Source: Gilvimarinus japonicus (GTDB lineage Bacteria > Pseudomonadota > Gammaproteobacteria > Pseudomonadales > Cellvibrionaceae). Taken from it: a DNA stretch of 64,000 nucleotides. The translations under genes and the position numbers were made by a program. Below the pieces are notes generated by a model that ran no database searches, was not told the DNA's origin, and worked only from the letters and a program-made list of their open reading frames with translations. The stretch's first letter is position 1. The number at the start of each line of letters is the position of its first letter. Positions 34,402 to 42,847 of this stretch are shown in pieces. The stretch is from assembly GCF_042847215.1 (NCBI RefSeq), contig NZ_AP031500.1, positions 868,001-932,000 on the forward strand, given 5' to 3'.

Positions 34402-34884
34402 ATGCCTTCGTTTGATGTGGTTTCGGAAGTAGAAAAGCACGATTTGACCAATGCGGTCGATCAAGTAAAGCGAGTGATTGTAACGCGCTATGATTTTAAA
34501 GGGGTCGATGCCGACTTCGAGTTAAAAGACTATGTTGTTACTATGACGGCCGAGGCCGAGTTCCAGCTGCAACAAATGCGCGATATGCTGCAAAGTGCAT
34601 TGCTAAAAAATAAGATTGATATTGCCTGTCTTGAGATGAAGCCTCCGCGGGCCAGCGGTAAAAAGTCCATTCAGGATGTGGTGGTGCGCACTGGCGTAGA
34701 GACCGAGCTTGCCAAAAAAATCGTCAAAATGATTAAAGAGCAAAAGCTTAAAGTGCAAGCGCAAATACAGGGTGATCAGCTGCGGGTTACCGGTAAAAAG
34801 CGCGATGATTTACAGGGGGTTATCGCCTTTTTGAAGTCGTCTGATATCGAATTGCCACTGCAATTTACTAATTTTCGCGATTGA
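34402..34884 (+). CDS. yajQ: YajQ-family nucleotide-binding protein
   Basis: Cytoplasmic protein of 160 residues made of two ferredoxin-like domains. The start MPSFDVVSEVEKHDLTNAVD and the TRYDFKG block are nearly invariant in the family. Some YajQ members bind cyclic di-GMP and act with transcription factors, as shown in Xanthomonas and Pseudomonas. It begins 9 bases after ampE stops, behind a GAGGAAAAAG ribosome-binding site, so cotranscription with ampE is likely. Confidence 0.96.
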   Translation: MPSFDVVSEVEKHDLTNAVDQVKRVIVTRYDFKGVDADFELKDYVVTMTAEAEFQLQQMRDMLQSALLKNKIDIACLEMKPPRASGKKSIQDVVVRTGVETELAKKIVKMIKEQKLKVQAQIQGDQLRVTGKKRDDLQGVIAFLKSSDIELPLQFTNFRD

Positions 34885-34906
34885 TGCGCTGACGGCGCTT
34901 GGCATT

Positions 34907-35653
34907 TTAGTCGGCGACGTTTATGTGCCTAAGAGATTCCACCCAATACACCGTTGCCCCTGCTACTGCGATGGGCATGGCAAAAATATTAATGATTGGG
35001 ATCATGCTGGCGAGCATAATCATACCGCCAAAGGGGTAACTTGTCAGAGGTGCGCGGCCCAGCAGGTGGCGCATGCGAACGAAGGTTGTCTGGTGGTTGT
35101 CGGCGGGGTAATCAATATACTGGACGGCCATGCACCACGCCGACCACAATGCACCAATAAGCAATACTACAAGGTTCAGGCCGGGAATAAACCAGCTGAG
35201 CAACACCAGCAATAAAATAAGCAGACCACGGGTTATAAAATACCAAATCTTAACCAGCTCGCGACCAAGGGTGCGGGGTATAAGCTTGCCCCAGCTCTCT
35301 TCTGGCGGCTTGATGCCGGTCAGTTTTTGCTCGATTTTTTCGGCTAAAATACCGTAAAAGGGGGCGGCTATTAAATTGGTAATGACGTTAAAGCTGTAGC
35401 CATAAATAAATAGTACGGCAAAGGCAAAAATTGCCCACAGTAACCACGCTAAAAATTCGAGCCAGCCGGGCAACCAACCCATCAGAAGCGTCAAAAAATC
35501 ACTAAACAGGTGAATGAGTGCCAAGGTGGTAAAGACAAATACCACCACGTTGGCCAAGAGCGGCACAATAATAAACCGCTTAAGCCCGGGGCTGGCGAGT
35601 AGTCGTGCCCCCTGGCTTAGATGGTTAAGTGCGCTGACAGGGTTGCCCTTCAT
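34907..35653 (-). CDS. cysZ: CysZ-family sulfate transporter
   Basis: Inner-membrane protein of 248 residues with four to six hydrophobic segments, belonging to the CysZ/EI24 family that imports sulfate for cysteine synthesis. The N-terminal GARLLASPGLKRFIIVPLLAN and the C-terminal LTSYPFGGMIMLASMIPIIN blocks are family-typical. It sits 9 bases after the PA4642-family gene and may belong to the gatCAB transcript. No sulfur genes are nearby, so the substrate call rests on family alone. Confidence 0.93.
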   Translation of the reverse strand: MKGNPVSALNHLSQGARLLASPGLKRFIIVPLLANVVVFVFTTLALIHLFSDFLTLLMGWLPGWLEFLAWLLWAIFAFAVLFIYGYSFNVITNLIAAPFYGILAEKIEQKLTGIKPPEESWGKLIPRTLGRELVKIWYFITRGLLILLLVLLSWFIPGLNLVVLLIGALWSAWCMAVQYIDYPADNHQTTFVRMRHLLGRAPLTSYPFGGMIMLASMIPIINIFAMPIAVAGATVYWVESLRHINVAD

Positions 35654-35662
35654 ACGTTTGGG

Positions 35663-35959
35663 CTAGTGGGCCCCGGCTTGCTTGAGCGCCGCAATATAGT
35701 CATCCGACAACCGGTGGCTTTTAATGGTTTGTAAAAAGGTCCTATCGTTAGGGCCTTTGGCGTTTAGATCGTAACCGGCCTGCTTAAAAAAGGTCAGGAA
35801 TGTTTCAAAGTTTTCTTCACGCATGCCTCGGTAGGCCTTTTCCAGCAAGTGGAAGTCGCGGCTGATGCCTTCGGGGGCCGGGTATTGTAAAAAGCCTTCG
35901 ATGCGTTCGTTATCAAAAACTTCCCCTAAAACTTTTTGCTTGTCTTTTTTTAGTGTCAT
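35663..35959 (-). CDS. PA4642-family protein of unknown function
   Basis: Small soluble protein of 98 residues, matching the conserved hypothetical family named after Pseudomonas PA4642. It is mostly helical, with a central REENFETFLTFFKQAGYDLNA segment and a charged N-terminus. The ATG overlaps the gatB stop (ATGA), so it is translationally coupled to the amidotransferase. I cannot assign a function; the context hints at a role near translation or simply operon membership. Confidence 0.85.
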   Translation of the reverse strand: MTLKKDKQKVLGEVFDNERIEGFLQYPAPEGISRDFHLLEKAYRGMREENFETFLTFFKQAGYDLNAKGPNDRTFLQTIKSHRLSDDYIAALKQAGAH

Positions 35960-37404
35960 TGCTCGTTCAACTTTTTAAGTAGGATTTCGTTTACCGCTTG
36001 CGGGTTGGCCTGACCTTTACTGGCCTTCATGATTTGACCAACAAAAAAGCCCAGCATTTTAGGGCGTTTGGCGTCATCGGCATTGACGTAGTTTTGCACT
36101 TGCGTTTGGTTGTTGGCGATTACCTCGTCAACCATTTTTTCTAGGGCGCCGGCATCGCTGACTTGCTTAAGTCCGCGCGATTCAATAATACTGTCGGCAT
36201 CGCCTTCGCCATTGCACATACCTTCAAATACTTGCTTGGCGATTTTTCCAGAAATGGTGCCATCTTTGATGCGGACGATCAGCCCGGCTAATTGCTCTGC
36301 GGTAAACGGGCACTCGCTTAGCGAGGTGTCAGATTTGTTGAGGTAACCTGCTAAGTCTACCGTTACCCAGTTGGCTGCGAGCTTTGGCTCACCCGAGGTT
36401 TTTGCCACAATTTCAAAAAACTCGGCGGTGCGGCGGTCGCTGGTTAATACATTGGCATCGTATGACGATAAATCGTACTCACTAACAAAGCGATCGCGCT
36501 TGGCGTCGGGTAGTTCTGGCAAGGTGCGCTTGATGGTGTCGATATATTCGTCATCTAAAATAACCGGCAGCAGATCCGGGCAGGGGAAGTAGCGGTAGTC
36601 GTTGGCGACTTCTTTGCTGCGCATAGGGCGCGTTTCATTCTTGTCGGCGTCGTACAGGCGGGTTTCCTGAGGGATCTTGCCGCCGTCTTCGATGATCTCG
36701 ATCTGCCGTTCGGCCTCAACATTGATAGCCTTCTCGACAAACTTAAATGAGTTGATGTTCTTGATTTCGCAGCGGTTGCCGAGCTTCTCTTCACCTTTTA
36801 AGCGCACTGAGACGTTCGCATCGCAGCGCATGGAGCCCTGCGACATTTCACCGTCCGATATGCCCAGGTAGGTAATAATCGAGTGGATTTTTTTCAGGTA
36901 GGCTACAGCCTCTTCGGCTGAGCGCATATCGGGCTCCGAAACGATCTCGATCAGTGGCGTGCCGGCGCGGTTTAGGTCGATACCGCTCATGCCTTGGTAA
37001 TCTTCGTGGAGTGACTTGCCGGCATCTTCCTCTAGGTGGGCGTGGTGCAAACGCACGGCCCGTTGGCGGCCGTCTGCCAGTTCGATATTGGTGACCCCAG
37101 GGCCGACAATGGGCTCTTCCAGCTGCGTGGTTTGGTAGCCTTTGGGCAGATCGGGGTAAAAGTAGTTTTTACGCTCAAATACCGAGCGCTTGCCGATGTC
37201 GGAATTCATTGCCAGGCCAAACATAATGGCAAAGCGAAACGCCTCTTCGTTAGCGACTGGCAGGGTGCCGGGCATGGCTAAATCAATCGCGCAGGCCTGT
37301 GTGTTGGCGGCGGCACCAAAGGCGGTGCTGGCGCCGGAGAATATTTTTGACTGGGTGGCGAGCTGAACGTGAATCTCAAGCCCGATTACAATTTCCCATT
37401 CCAT
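35956..37404 (-). CDS. gatB: Asp-tRNA(Asn)/Glu-tRNA(Gln) amidotransferase subunit GatB
   Basis: tRNA-binding and kinase subunit of GatCAB, 482 residues. The N-terminal EIVIGLEIHVQL, the NKFFYPDLPKGYQ-like NYFYPDLPKGYQ, and HLEEDAGKSLHE motifs are diagnostic; the C-terminal YqeY-like domain ends in a QIMKASKGQANPQ segment. It converts misacylated Glu-tRNA-Gln or Asp-tRNA-Asn with gatA and gatC, which lie upstream on the same strand. Starts 12 bases after gatA. Confidence 0.97.
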   Translation of the reverse strand: MEWEIVIGLEIHVQLATQSKIFSGASTAFGAAANTQACAIDLAMPGTLPVANEEAFRFAIMFGLAMNSDIGKRSVFERKNYFYPDLPKGYQTTQLEEPIVGPGVTNIELADGRQRAVRLHHAHLEEDAGKSLHEDYQGMSGIDLNRAGTPLIEIVSEPDMRSAEEAVAYLKKIHSIITYLGISDGEMSQGSMRCDANVSVRLKGEEKLGNRCEIKNINSFKFVEKAINVEAERQIEIIEDGGKIPQETRLYDADKNETRPMRSKEVANDYRYFPCPDLLPVILDDEYIDTIKRTLPELPDAKRDRFVSEYDLSSYDANVLTSDRRTAEFFEIVAKTSGEPKLAANWVTVDLAGYLNKSDTSLSECPFTAEQLAGLIVRIKDGTISGKIAKQVFEGMCNGEGDADSIIESRGLKQVSDAGALEKMVDEVIANNQTQVQNYVNADDAKRPKMLGFFVGQIMKASKGQANPQAVNEILLKKLNEQ

Positions 37405-37416
37405 CGTGTCGTCCTC

Positions 37417-38871
37417 TTAGGCGGTGGCCGGTGCCAACTGCTGGTGAAAGTCGGTCGCGAGCTGAAATTGATGTGCGACATTCAGGAGCTTGCCCTCGGC
37501 AAAGTAGTTGCCGATTAGCTGCAGGCCAACCGGCTTGCCGTCGACTAAACCGCAGGGGATAGATAGCCCGGGCAATCCGGCTAAGTTGGTGGCGATGGTG
37601 TAAATATCCTCTAAATACATGGCGACTGGGTCTTGGGTTTTGGCGCCAAATTCAAACGCTGGTGACGGCGAGGTGGGGCCAAGGATAACGTCGACATCGG
37701 CAAAGGCCTCGACAAAGTCCTGTTTGATCAGGCGACGCACTTGTTGTGCTTTGTTGTAATACGCATCGTAATAACCGGCACTTAACGCGTAGGTACCTAC
37801 TAAGATACGGCGTTTTACTTCATCCCCAAAGCCTTCGCTGCGCGAGCGTTTATAAAGATCGGCGAGATCTTTTGGGGCGTCGCAGCGATGGCCGTAGCGT
37901 ACACCATCAAAACGCGATAAGTTGGCTGAGCACTCTGCGGGCGCAATAACGTAGTAAGCGGGCACCGCTAGATGTGTGTGTGGCAAGCTAATTGAGCGGG
38001 TTTTAGCGCCGAGCGACTCATAGGTTTTGATCGCCTCTTGGACGGCCCTGGCCGTGTCTGGGTGAAGGCCTTCGCCAAAGTACTCCTCTGGGATGCCAAT
38101 CGTCAGCCCGGCCAGTGAGTCGCCGAGGTTTGCCGTGTAATCTTCTAGTGGTTGATCGACGCAGGTGGAGTCTTTGTCGTCAAAGCTCGCCATAACGTTT
38201 AGCATCAGGGCGGCGTCTTCGGCGTTGCGCGTTAAAGTGCCGGCTTGGTCGAGGCTGGAGGCAAACGCAATCATGCCCCAGCGCGATACCCGGCCGTAAG
38301 TTGGCTTGATGCCGGTAAGGCCGCACAGAGCGGCAGGCTGGCGAATCGAGCCGCCGGTGTCGCTAGCGGTGGCGCCGGGCGCAAGCAGCGCGGCTACTGC
38401 AGCGGCAGAGCCGCCAGACGAGCCGCCGGGCACGCAGTTGGTGTTCCAGGGGTTTTTAACCGGGCCGTAGTAACTGGTCTCGTTGGAAGAGCCCATGGCG
38501 AACTCGTCCATATTGGTCTTGCCCAGCATTACCGCGCCGGCTTTTAAATAGTTCTCGACAATGGTGGCATCGTAAGGTGCGATAAAGGTATCGAGCATCT
38601 TAGAGCCGCAGCTGGTGCGCACCCCTTGCGTGCAAAAAATATCTTTATGGGCAATGGGGATACCGCACAGCGGCGAGCTGTCGCCCTCGGCCAAACGTGC
38701 GTCAGCGGCCTGTGCTTGGGCGAGCGCTTGCTCTGGGGTCACGGTAATGTAGCTGTTGTAGTTTGCATCGAGTGCGGCAATACGATCTAGGTAATGCTGG
38801 GTTAGCTCGACACTGGAAATCTCTTTACTGCGCAGCGCTTTGCCGAGCTGGGCAATGGTTTTGGTGTGCAT
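37417..38871 (-). CDS. gatA: Asp-tRNA(Asn)/Glu-tRNA(Gln) amidotransferase subunit GatA
   Basis: Amidase-signature glutaminase subunit, 484 residues. The catalytic triad is K76 (AHKDIF), S151 (GSSGGSAA) and S175 (DTGGSIRQPA). The frame is open 29 codons further upstream, but the ATG at 38871 has an AAAGGACAG site about 6 bases away and gives the normal MHTKTIAQLGKAL start. There is a 79-base gap to gatC. It supplies ammonia to GatB. Confidence 0.97.
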   Translation of the reverse strand: MHTKTIAQLGKALRSKEISSVELTQHYLDRIAALDANYNSYITVTPEQALAQAQAADARLAEGDSSPLCGIPIAHKDIFCTQGVRTSCGSKMLDTFIAPYDATIVENYLKAGAVMLGKTNMDEFAMGSSNETSYYGPVKNPWNTNCVPGGSSGGSAAAVAALLAPGATASDTGGSIRQPAALCGLTGIKPTYGRVSRWGMIAFASSLDQAGTLTRNAEDAALMLNVMASFDDKDSTCVDQPLEDYTANLGDSLAGLTIGIPEEYFGEGLHPDTARAVQEAIKTYESLGAKTRSISLPHTHLAVPAYYVIAPAECSANLSRFDGVRYGHRCDAPKDLADLYKRSRSEGFGDEVKRRILVGTYALSAGYYDAYYNKAQQVRRLIKQDFVEAFADVDVILGPTSPSPAFEFGAKTQDPVAMYLEDIYTIATNLAGLPGLSIPCGLVDGKPVGLQLIGNYFAEGKLLNVAHQFQLATDFHQQLAPATA

Positions 38872-38950
38872 GGAATCTGTCCTTTGGAGTAACTTGCCGG
38901 TGGCGCAATAGCGCTCGCACGTGGGTTGGGGTGGTCTCGCAACGGTGCGG

Positions 38951-39238
38951 TTATTCAATCACTCGCGGTACTAAGTACAGGCCATCTTCAGTGGCTGGTG
39001 CCATAGCTTGTAGGCTTTCGCGTTGATTTGGCTCGGTCACCTCGTCACGACGCAAGCGCTGTACGGCGTCTAACGGGTGGGCCATTGGGCTAACGCCACT
39101 GGTATCGGCCGCTTGCAGTTGATCGACAAGCTCTAGCACCTCGGAGATGCTTTGCGCCACGTTGGCGGCGGCCTCGTCTGAAATATCGATGCGCGACAAT
39201 TCGGCGAGTTTCTCGATGTCGCTTTTGTTTACAGCCAT
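38951..39238 (-). CDS. gatC: Asp-tRNA(Asn)/Glu-tRNA(Gln) amidotransferase subunit GatC
   Basis: Small scaffolding subunit of 95 residues that wraps around GatA and GatB. The N-terminal helical region (KLAELSRIDISDE) and the PMAHPLDAVQRLRRDEV linker are typical; the protein ends YLVPRVIE, a standard GatC tail. First gene of the gatC-gatA-gatB unit and divergent from mreB, as in Pseudomonas. Confidence 0.95.
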   Translation of the reverse strand: MAVNKSDIEKLAELSRIDISDEAAANVAQSISEVLELVDQLQAADTSGVSPMAHPLDAVQRLRRDEVTEPNQRESLQAMAPATEDGLYLVPRVIE

Positions 39239-39682
39239 GGGCGTGCTCCGTCTGGTGCGCAGGTGCCGACAAATGCGGCGGGCGCGGGCGTACTAATCGT
39301 CTAAGTTGGGTAATTTTACGGGTAAAAGGTCGATTGCGGCCATCATTACTGAAAAAAATACCGACTTTGCCCTAAAAGGCGGTAAAGTTATCACATTTGT
39401 GCCTTGCCCTAAATCCCCGCCGTTGATAGAGTGCCAGCATCCCCCAAGGGGTCTGTGGTTAGTGGCTCTCGCAGTTGTCGCTGAGTCAGTGGTAAGCCGA
39501 TTGTGCAAATGTCGGCGGCAAGGGCTATTAAGCACAGCATTTTTGGGACTCGTTGAATGTTTTCGGCGGGCGCGGCAGCGTCTACGCCGCCGTTTGCATT
39601 AGTCCGTTTATAGCAAACAGAGCCCGGCTCGCCTGCCTTGGGGCGAGTTGGCACTACCAGTATCTTAAGGCCATCAACACTC
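39239..39682. promoter_or_regulatory. gatC-mreB divergent intergenic region
   Basis: A 444-base gap, the longest in the window. It must contain the gatC and mreB promoters, but I find no -35/-10 pair that is convincing for either. Visible structure: a 10-base direct repeat TTGCCCTAAA at 39367-39376 and 39404-39413, a short CCCC-AA-GGGG stem near 39442, and a GCCGA/TCGGC stem near 39498. Open frames here on both strands have no family resemblance and are not called. Confidence 0.45.
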
Positions 39683-40717
39683 ATGTTTAAATATCTTCGC
39701 GGCGCTTTCTCCAATGACCTCTCTATCGATTTAGGTACAGCCAACACCCTGATTTATGTGCGCGGGCGGGGCATTGTGCTCGACGAGCCATCAGTGGTTG
39801 CTATTCGCCACCACAATGGGCAAAAAATTGTCGAGGCGGTGGGCATGGAGGCAAAGCGTATGCTGGGCCGCACGCCGGGCAACATTACCGCGATTCGCCC
39901 GTTAAAAGACGGCGTGATTGCCGACTTTCAGGTGACCGAGAAAATGCTTCAGCATTTTATTCGCAAAGTGCACGAGAACAGCTGGTTTGCGCCGAGCCCG
40001 CGGGTACTGATTAGTGTGCCTTGTTTGTCCACAGAGGTAGAGAAACGCGCGATTCGCGAATCGGCGCTAGGTGCTGGTGCACTGGAGGTTCGTTTAATTG
40101 AAGAGCCGATGGCCGCCGCAATTGGTGCGGGCTTAAAGGTTGCCGAAGCCAACGGTTCGATGGTGGTCGACATTGGTGGCGGTACGACTGAAATTGCCGT
40201 TATCTCGCTTAACGGTGTGGTGTACTCCGACTCGGTGCGTATTGGTGGTGACCGTTTTGACGAGGCGATTGTGAACTATGTGCGCCGTCACTATGGCAGT
40301 ATTATTGGCGATGCCACGGCCGAGCGGATCAAACAAGAGATTGGTTGTGCCTACGCCAGCAGCGAAGTGCGCGAGATCGATGTGCGCGGCCGCAACCTGG
40401 CCGAAGGGGTGCCTCGCAGCTTTACCTTAAATAGCGATGAAATTTTAGAGGCGCTGCAAGAGCCGCTGGCCGGTATTGTGCAGTCGGTTAAAAGCGCGCT
40501 CGAGCAATCCCCTCCTGAGTTGGCCTCCGATATTGCCGAGAGCGGCGTAGTGTTAACCGGTGGTGGCGCTTTGCTGCGCGACATTGATCGCTTGTTAGCC
40601 AACGAGACGGGTCTGCCATTTGTGGTTGCCGAAGATCCTCTTACCTGTGTTGCTCGCGGTGGTGGGTTAGCGATGGAGATGAATGACAAACGCAATATTG
40701 ATTTGTTGTCTTCGTAA
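39683..40717 (+). CDS. mreB: Rod-shape actin homologue MreB
   Basis: Bacterial actin of 344 residues that forms membrane-bound filaments guiding lateral wall synthesis. The phosphate-1 loop SIDLGTANTLIY, phosphate-2 motif VVDIGGGTTEIAV and adenosine motif VVLTGGGALL are intact. The frame extends 15 codons upstream, but ATG 39683 gives the usual MFKYLRGAFSNDLS start. First gene of mreBCD. Confidence 0.98.
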   Translation: MFKYLRGAFSNDLSIDLGTANTLIYVRGRGIVLDEPSVVAIRHHNGQKIVEAVGMEAKRMLGRTPGNITAIRPLKDGVIADFQVTEKMLQHFIRKVHENSWFAPSPRVLISVPCLSTEVEKRAIRESALGAGALEVRLIEEPMAAAIGAGLKVAEANGSMVVDIGGGTTEIAVISLNGVVYSDSVRIGGDRFDEAIVNYVRRHYGSIIGDATAERIKQEIGCAYASSEVREIDVRGRNLAEGVPRSFTLNSDEILEALQEPLAGIVQSVKSALEQSPPELASDIAESGVVLTGGGALLRDIDRLLANETGLPFVVAEDPLTCVARGGGLAMEMNDKRNIDLLSS

Positions 40718-40796
40718 TTTTAGTTAAACATTGGTCGCGCGGCTTGTTGCAACTTTGACAGCCGGTCGCGCTTAAAACGGCATAGTGCGTTACGTC

Positions 40797-40801
40797 GGGA
40801 G
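40797..40801 (+). promoter_or_regulatory. Ribosome-binding site selecting an ATT start for mreC
   Basis: GGGAG at 40797-40801 lies 8 bases before ATT at 40810, an ideal spacing. The only nearby ATG (40802) abuts the GGGAG and opens a different frame that stops after 22 codons. The first GTG in the mreC frame (40870) has no ribosome-binding site. Confidence 0.65.
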
Positions 40802-40809
40802 ATGCCGCC

Positions 40810-41640
40810 ATTAAAACACTGTTCACAAAAGGCCCTGCTGTCAGCTTTCGCTTTGCCTTTTTTGGCTTAGTGGCCTTAGCGCTGGTGTTAATTAGTCTGT
40901 ATACCGACTGGCTCGACCCTGCGCGGCGTGAGCTAAGCACTCTTGCCAAACCCTTCTATCAAATTACCGATATTCCCCGTCGGATCGGCGAGTGGAGCGA
41001 TGAGACGTTCGTCTCGCGCGCTGAGCTCGTGCAAGAGAAAGACCGGCTCGCGTCTGAGTTGTTGATTCATCAGCGTAAGCTGCAACAAATGGCGGCGCTG
41101 GCGGCCGAGAATGTGCGTTTGCGGCAATTGCTTAATGCCACCGAGATCCTCGAAGACGATGTTTTAGTGGCCGAGTTAATCGGCGTCTCTCCCAATCCGC
41201 TTAGTCACACACTGGTGCTCAATCGCGGCAGTGATGACGGTGTCTACGTTGGCCAGCCGGTGCTGGACGCGAAAGGGCTGATGGGGCAAGTGATCGAAGT
41301 TGGCGCAGATAGCGCTCGGGTGCTGCTGCTAACCGACCCCTCTCATGCACTGCCGGTGCAAATCAATCGCAATGGCATCCGTACCATTGCCGAGGGCACG
41401 GGCTCGCTCGACAGCTTGACGCTGCGCCACGTCTCTAATACCACGGACATCCGAGTGGGTGATTTGCTGGTGAGTTCGGGTTTAGGGCAGCGCTTTCCCG
41501 CGGGCTACCCGGTGGCTGTGGTCGAGAGCATCGAGCGCGACCCCGGCCAGCCGTTTGCGCAAATTACCGCCCGCCCCATGGCGCAGATGGATCGTGCGCG
41601 TAATGTTTTGCTGGTGTTTGACGCACCTCAGGTCGATTGA
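40810..41640 (+). CDS. mreC: Rod-shape-determining protein MreC, probable ATT start
   Basis: Bitopic periplasmic scaffold of the elongasome, 276 residues from ATT 40810. From that codon the protein reads (M)KTLFTKGPAVSFRF, aligning residue for residue with the E. coli start MKPIFSRGPSLQIRL, then has a membrane segment at about 16-32, a coiled coil (about 60-100) and the MreC beta domains. Starting at the first conventional codon, GTG 40870, would delete the cytoplasmic head and half of the membrane segment. A lost A in the AAAA run at 40813-40816 (sequencing error or mutation) would also explain the frame, using ATG 40802. A TTGACA at 40755 lacks a well-spaced -10. Stops 6 bases before mreD. 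Confidence 0.9.
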   Translation: MKTLFTKGPAVSFRFAFFGLVALALVLISLYTDWLDPARRELSTLAKPFYQITDIPRRIGEWSDETFVSRAELVQEKDRLASELLIHQRKLQQMAALAAENVRLRQLLNATEILEDDVLVAELIGVSPNPLSHTLVLNRGSDDGVYVGQPVLDAKGLMGQVIEVGADSARVLLLTDPSHALPVQINRNGIRTIAEGTGSLDSLTLRHVSNTTDIRVGDLLVSSGLGQRFPAGYPVAVVESIERDPGQPFAQITARPMAQMDRARNVLLVFDAPQVD

Positions 41641-41646
41641 CCCGGT

Positions 41647-42144
41647 ATGTGGCCCGATCGTTTTCCCGTTTATGTTTTAGTGTTGCTGACGTTGTTCGTC
41701 GCCATCTTGCTCGACGTTTACCCGCTGGCACTGGAATATAGGATTTTTCGCCCTCAGTTTGTGCTGTTGGTGACCATTTACTGGATCTACATTTTGCCCC
41801 AGAGTAGCAGCATGGCGCTGCTAGTCGTTTTGGGCGTATTGCTGGACGTTACCGTGGGTTCTCCGTTGGGGCAGCACCCATTGATGCTGACAGTAGTGGG
41901 CTATTTGTGTCTGCGTAGTTATCGTCGGGTGCGTCACTTTGCCCGCTGGCAAGAGTCACTTTGGGTGTTGTTGTTGGTCGCCTGCGCCCAGCTGCTGGCC
42001 TATTGGGTGCAAGCTCTGGGTGGGCGAGCAATGGACGGATTTGGTTTTCTATTGCCGGCCGTAGCCAGTGCTTGCTGTTGGCCTTTATTGGCAATGTTAT
42101 TTGATGGTTTGCGTCGCCATTATCGTATTGCCCGCCAAGTCTAA
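41647..42144 (+). CDS. mreD: Rod-shape-determining protein MreD
   Basis: Polytopic inner-membrane elongasome protein of 165 residues with about five hydrophobic segments and few charged residues. The RPQFVLLVTIYWI and LDVTVGSPLGQHPL segments match MreD. It follows mreC by 6 bases, and mreBCD is probably one transcript. MreD proteins diverge fast, so position supports the call strongly. Confidence 0.94.
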   Translation: MWPDRFPVYVLVLLTLFVAILLDVYPLALEYRIFRPQFVLLVTIYWIYILPQSSSMALLVVLGVLLDVTVGSPLGQHPLMLTVVGYLCLRSYRRVRHFARWQESLWVLLLVACAQLLAYWVQALGGRAMDGFGFLLPAVASACCWPLLAMLFDGLRRHYRIARQV

Positions 42145-42162
42145 CGTTTACGGGGTATTGTG

Positions 42163-42792
42163 ATGAGCTCCGCTCCCGCTCAATTGTTTCTTGCTTCCGG
42201 CTCCCCCCGACGCGCGCAACTTTTGCGTCAAATCGGCGTGGCGTTTTCCCGTGTGGTCATTGATGTGCCGGAGGTGGCCGCGAAAGATGAGTCCCCCGAG
42301 CAATATGTAACTCGCTTGGCTCGAACTAAAGCTGAGGCTGGTTGGCAATCTCTACTGGCTACTCGGCCACGCGCAACCCCTGGCGCGTCTCAGCCAGAGG
42401 TAGTGTTGGGTGCCGATACCCTTGGGGTGCTCGACGATCAGCTGCTGGAAAAACCCCACAATAAAGCGCACGCGGCGCAGTTGTTGCGATCGATGTCTAA
42501 TCGCGCGCATACCGTGATAACGGCTGTTGCGGTTACCGATGGTACGCAGCTTGATGTAGCGCTGGTGCGCTCCGAAGTGTGCTTTCGTGAGTTGAGCGAC
42601 GCCGAGATTGAAGCGTATTGGCATACCGGTGAGCCGGTCGATAAAGCGGGTGGGTATGGGATTCAGGGGTTGGGTGCGGTTTTTGTGCGTGAGATTCACG
42701 GCAGCTACTCCAATGTCGTCGGTTTGCCGCTGGAGACGACAGCACCCCTGTTGAGCAAGTACAATGTCCCTTTTTGGGGTGCTCCAGAATGA
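42163..42792 (+). CDS. maf: Maf-family nucleotide pyrophosphatase
   Basis: Cytoplasmic enzyme of 209 residues that hydrolyses dTTP, UTP and modified nucleotides to monophosphates. The FLASGSPRRAQLL start, the GADTLGVLD motif and the DKAGGYGIQG motif are diagnostic; the place between mreD and rng matches E. coli yhdE. A GTG lies one codon upstream at 42160; the ATG at 42163 is preferred and a GGGG sequence precedes it. Confidence 0.96.
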   Translation: MSSAPAQLFLASGSPRRAQLLRQIGVAFSRVVIDVPEVAAKDESPEQYVTRLARTKAEAGWQSLLATRPRATPGASQPEVVLGADTLGVLDDQLLEKPHNKAHAAQLLRSMSNRAHTVITAVAVTDGTQLDVALVRSEVCFRELSDAEIEAYWHTGEPVDKAGGYGIQGLGAVFVREIHGSYSNVVGLPLETTAPLLSKYNVPFWGAPE

Positions 42793-42847
42793 GTCGATGG
42801 TTGATGACTGATGCGCGCTTCAAAACCACACGGGCGGGACACGCACA

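Noticed and set aside
39306..39602. 98-residue frame on the plus strand in the gatC-mreB gap
   Set aside because: No family resemblance, biased toward Arg/Leu/Cys, no good ribosome-binding site, and a competing frame on the other strand.
40755..40786. Sigma70 promoter for mreC (TTGACA with CATAGT)
   Set aside because: The -35 is perfect but the spacer is 20 bases and the -10 is weak, so I do not call it.
40802..40870. ATG 40802 as the mreC start
   Set aside because: It opens a frame that stops after 22 codons and does not enter the mreC frame unless one base is added in the A run; its distance from GGGAG is zero.
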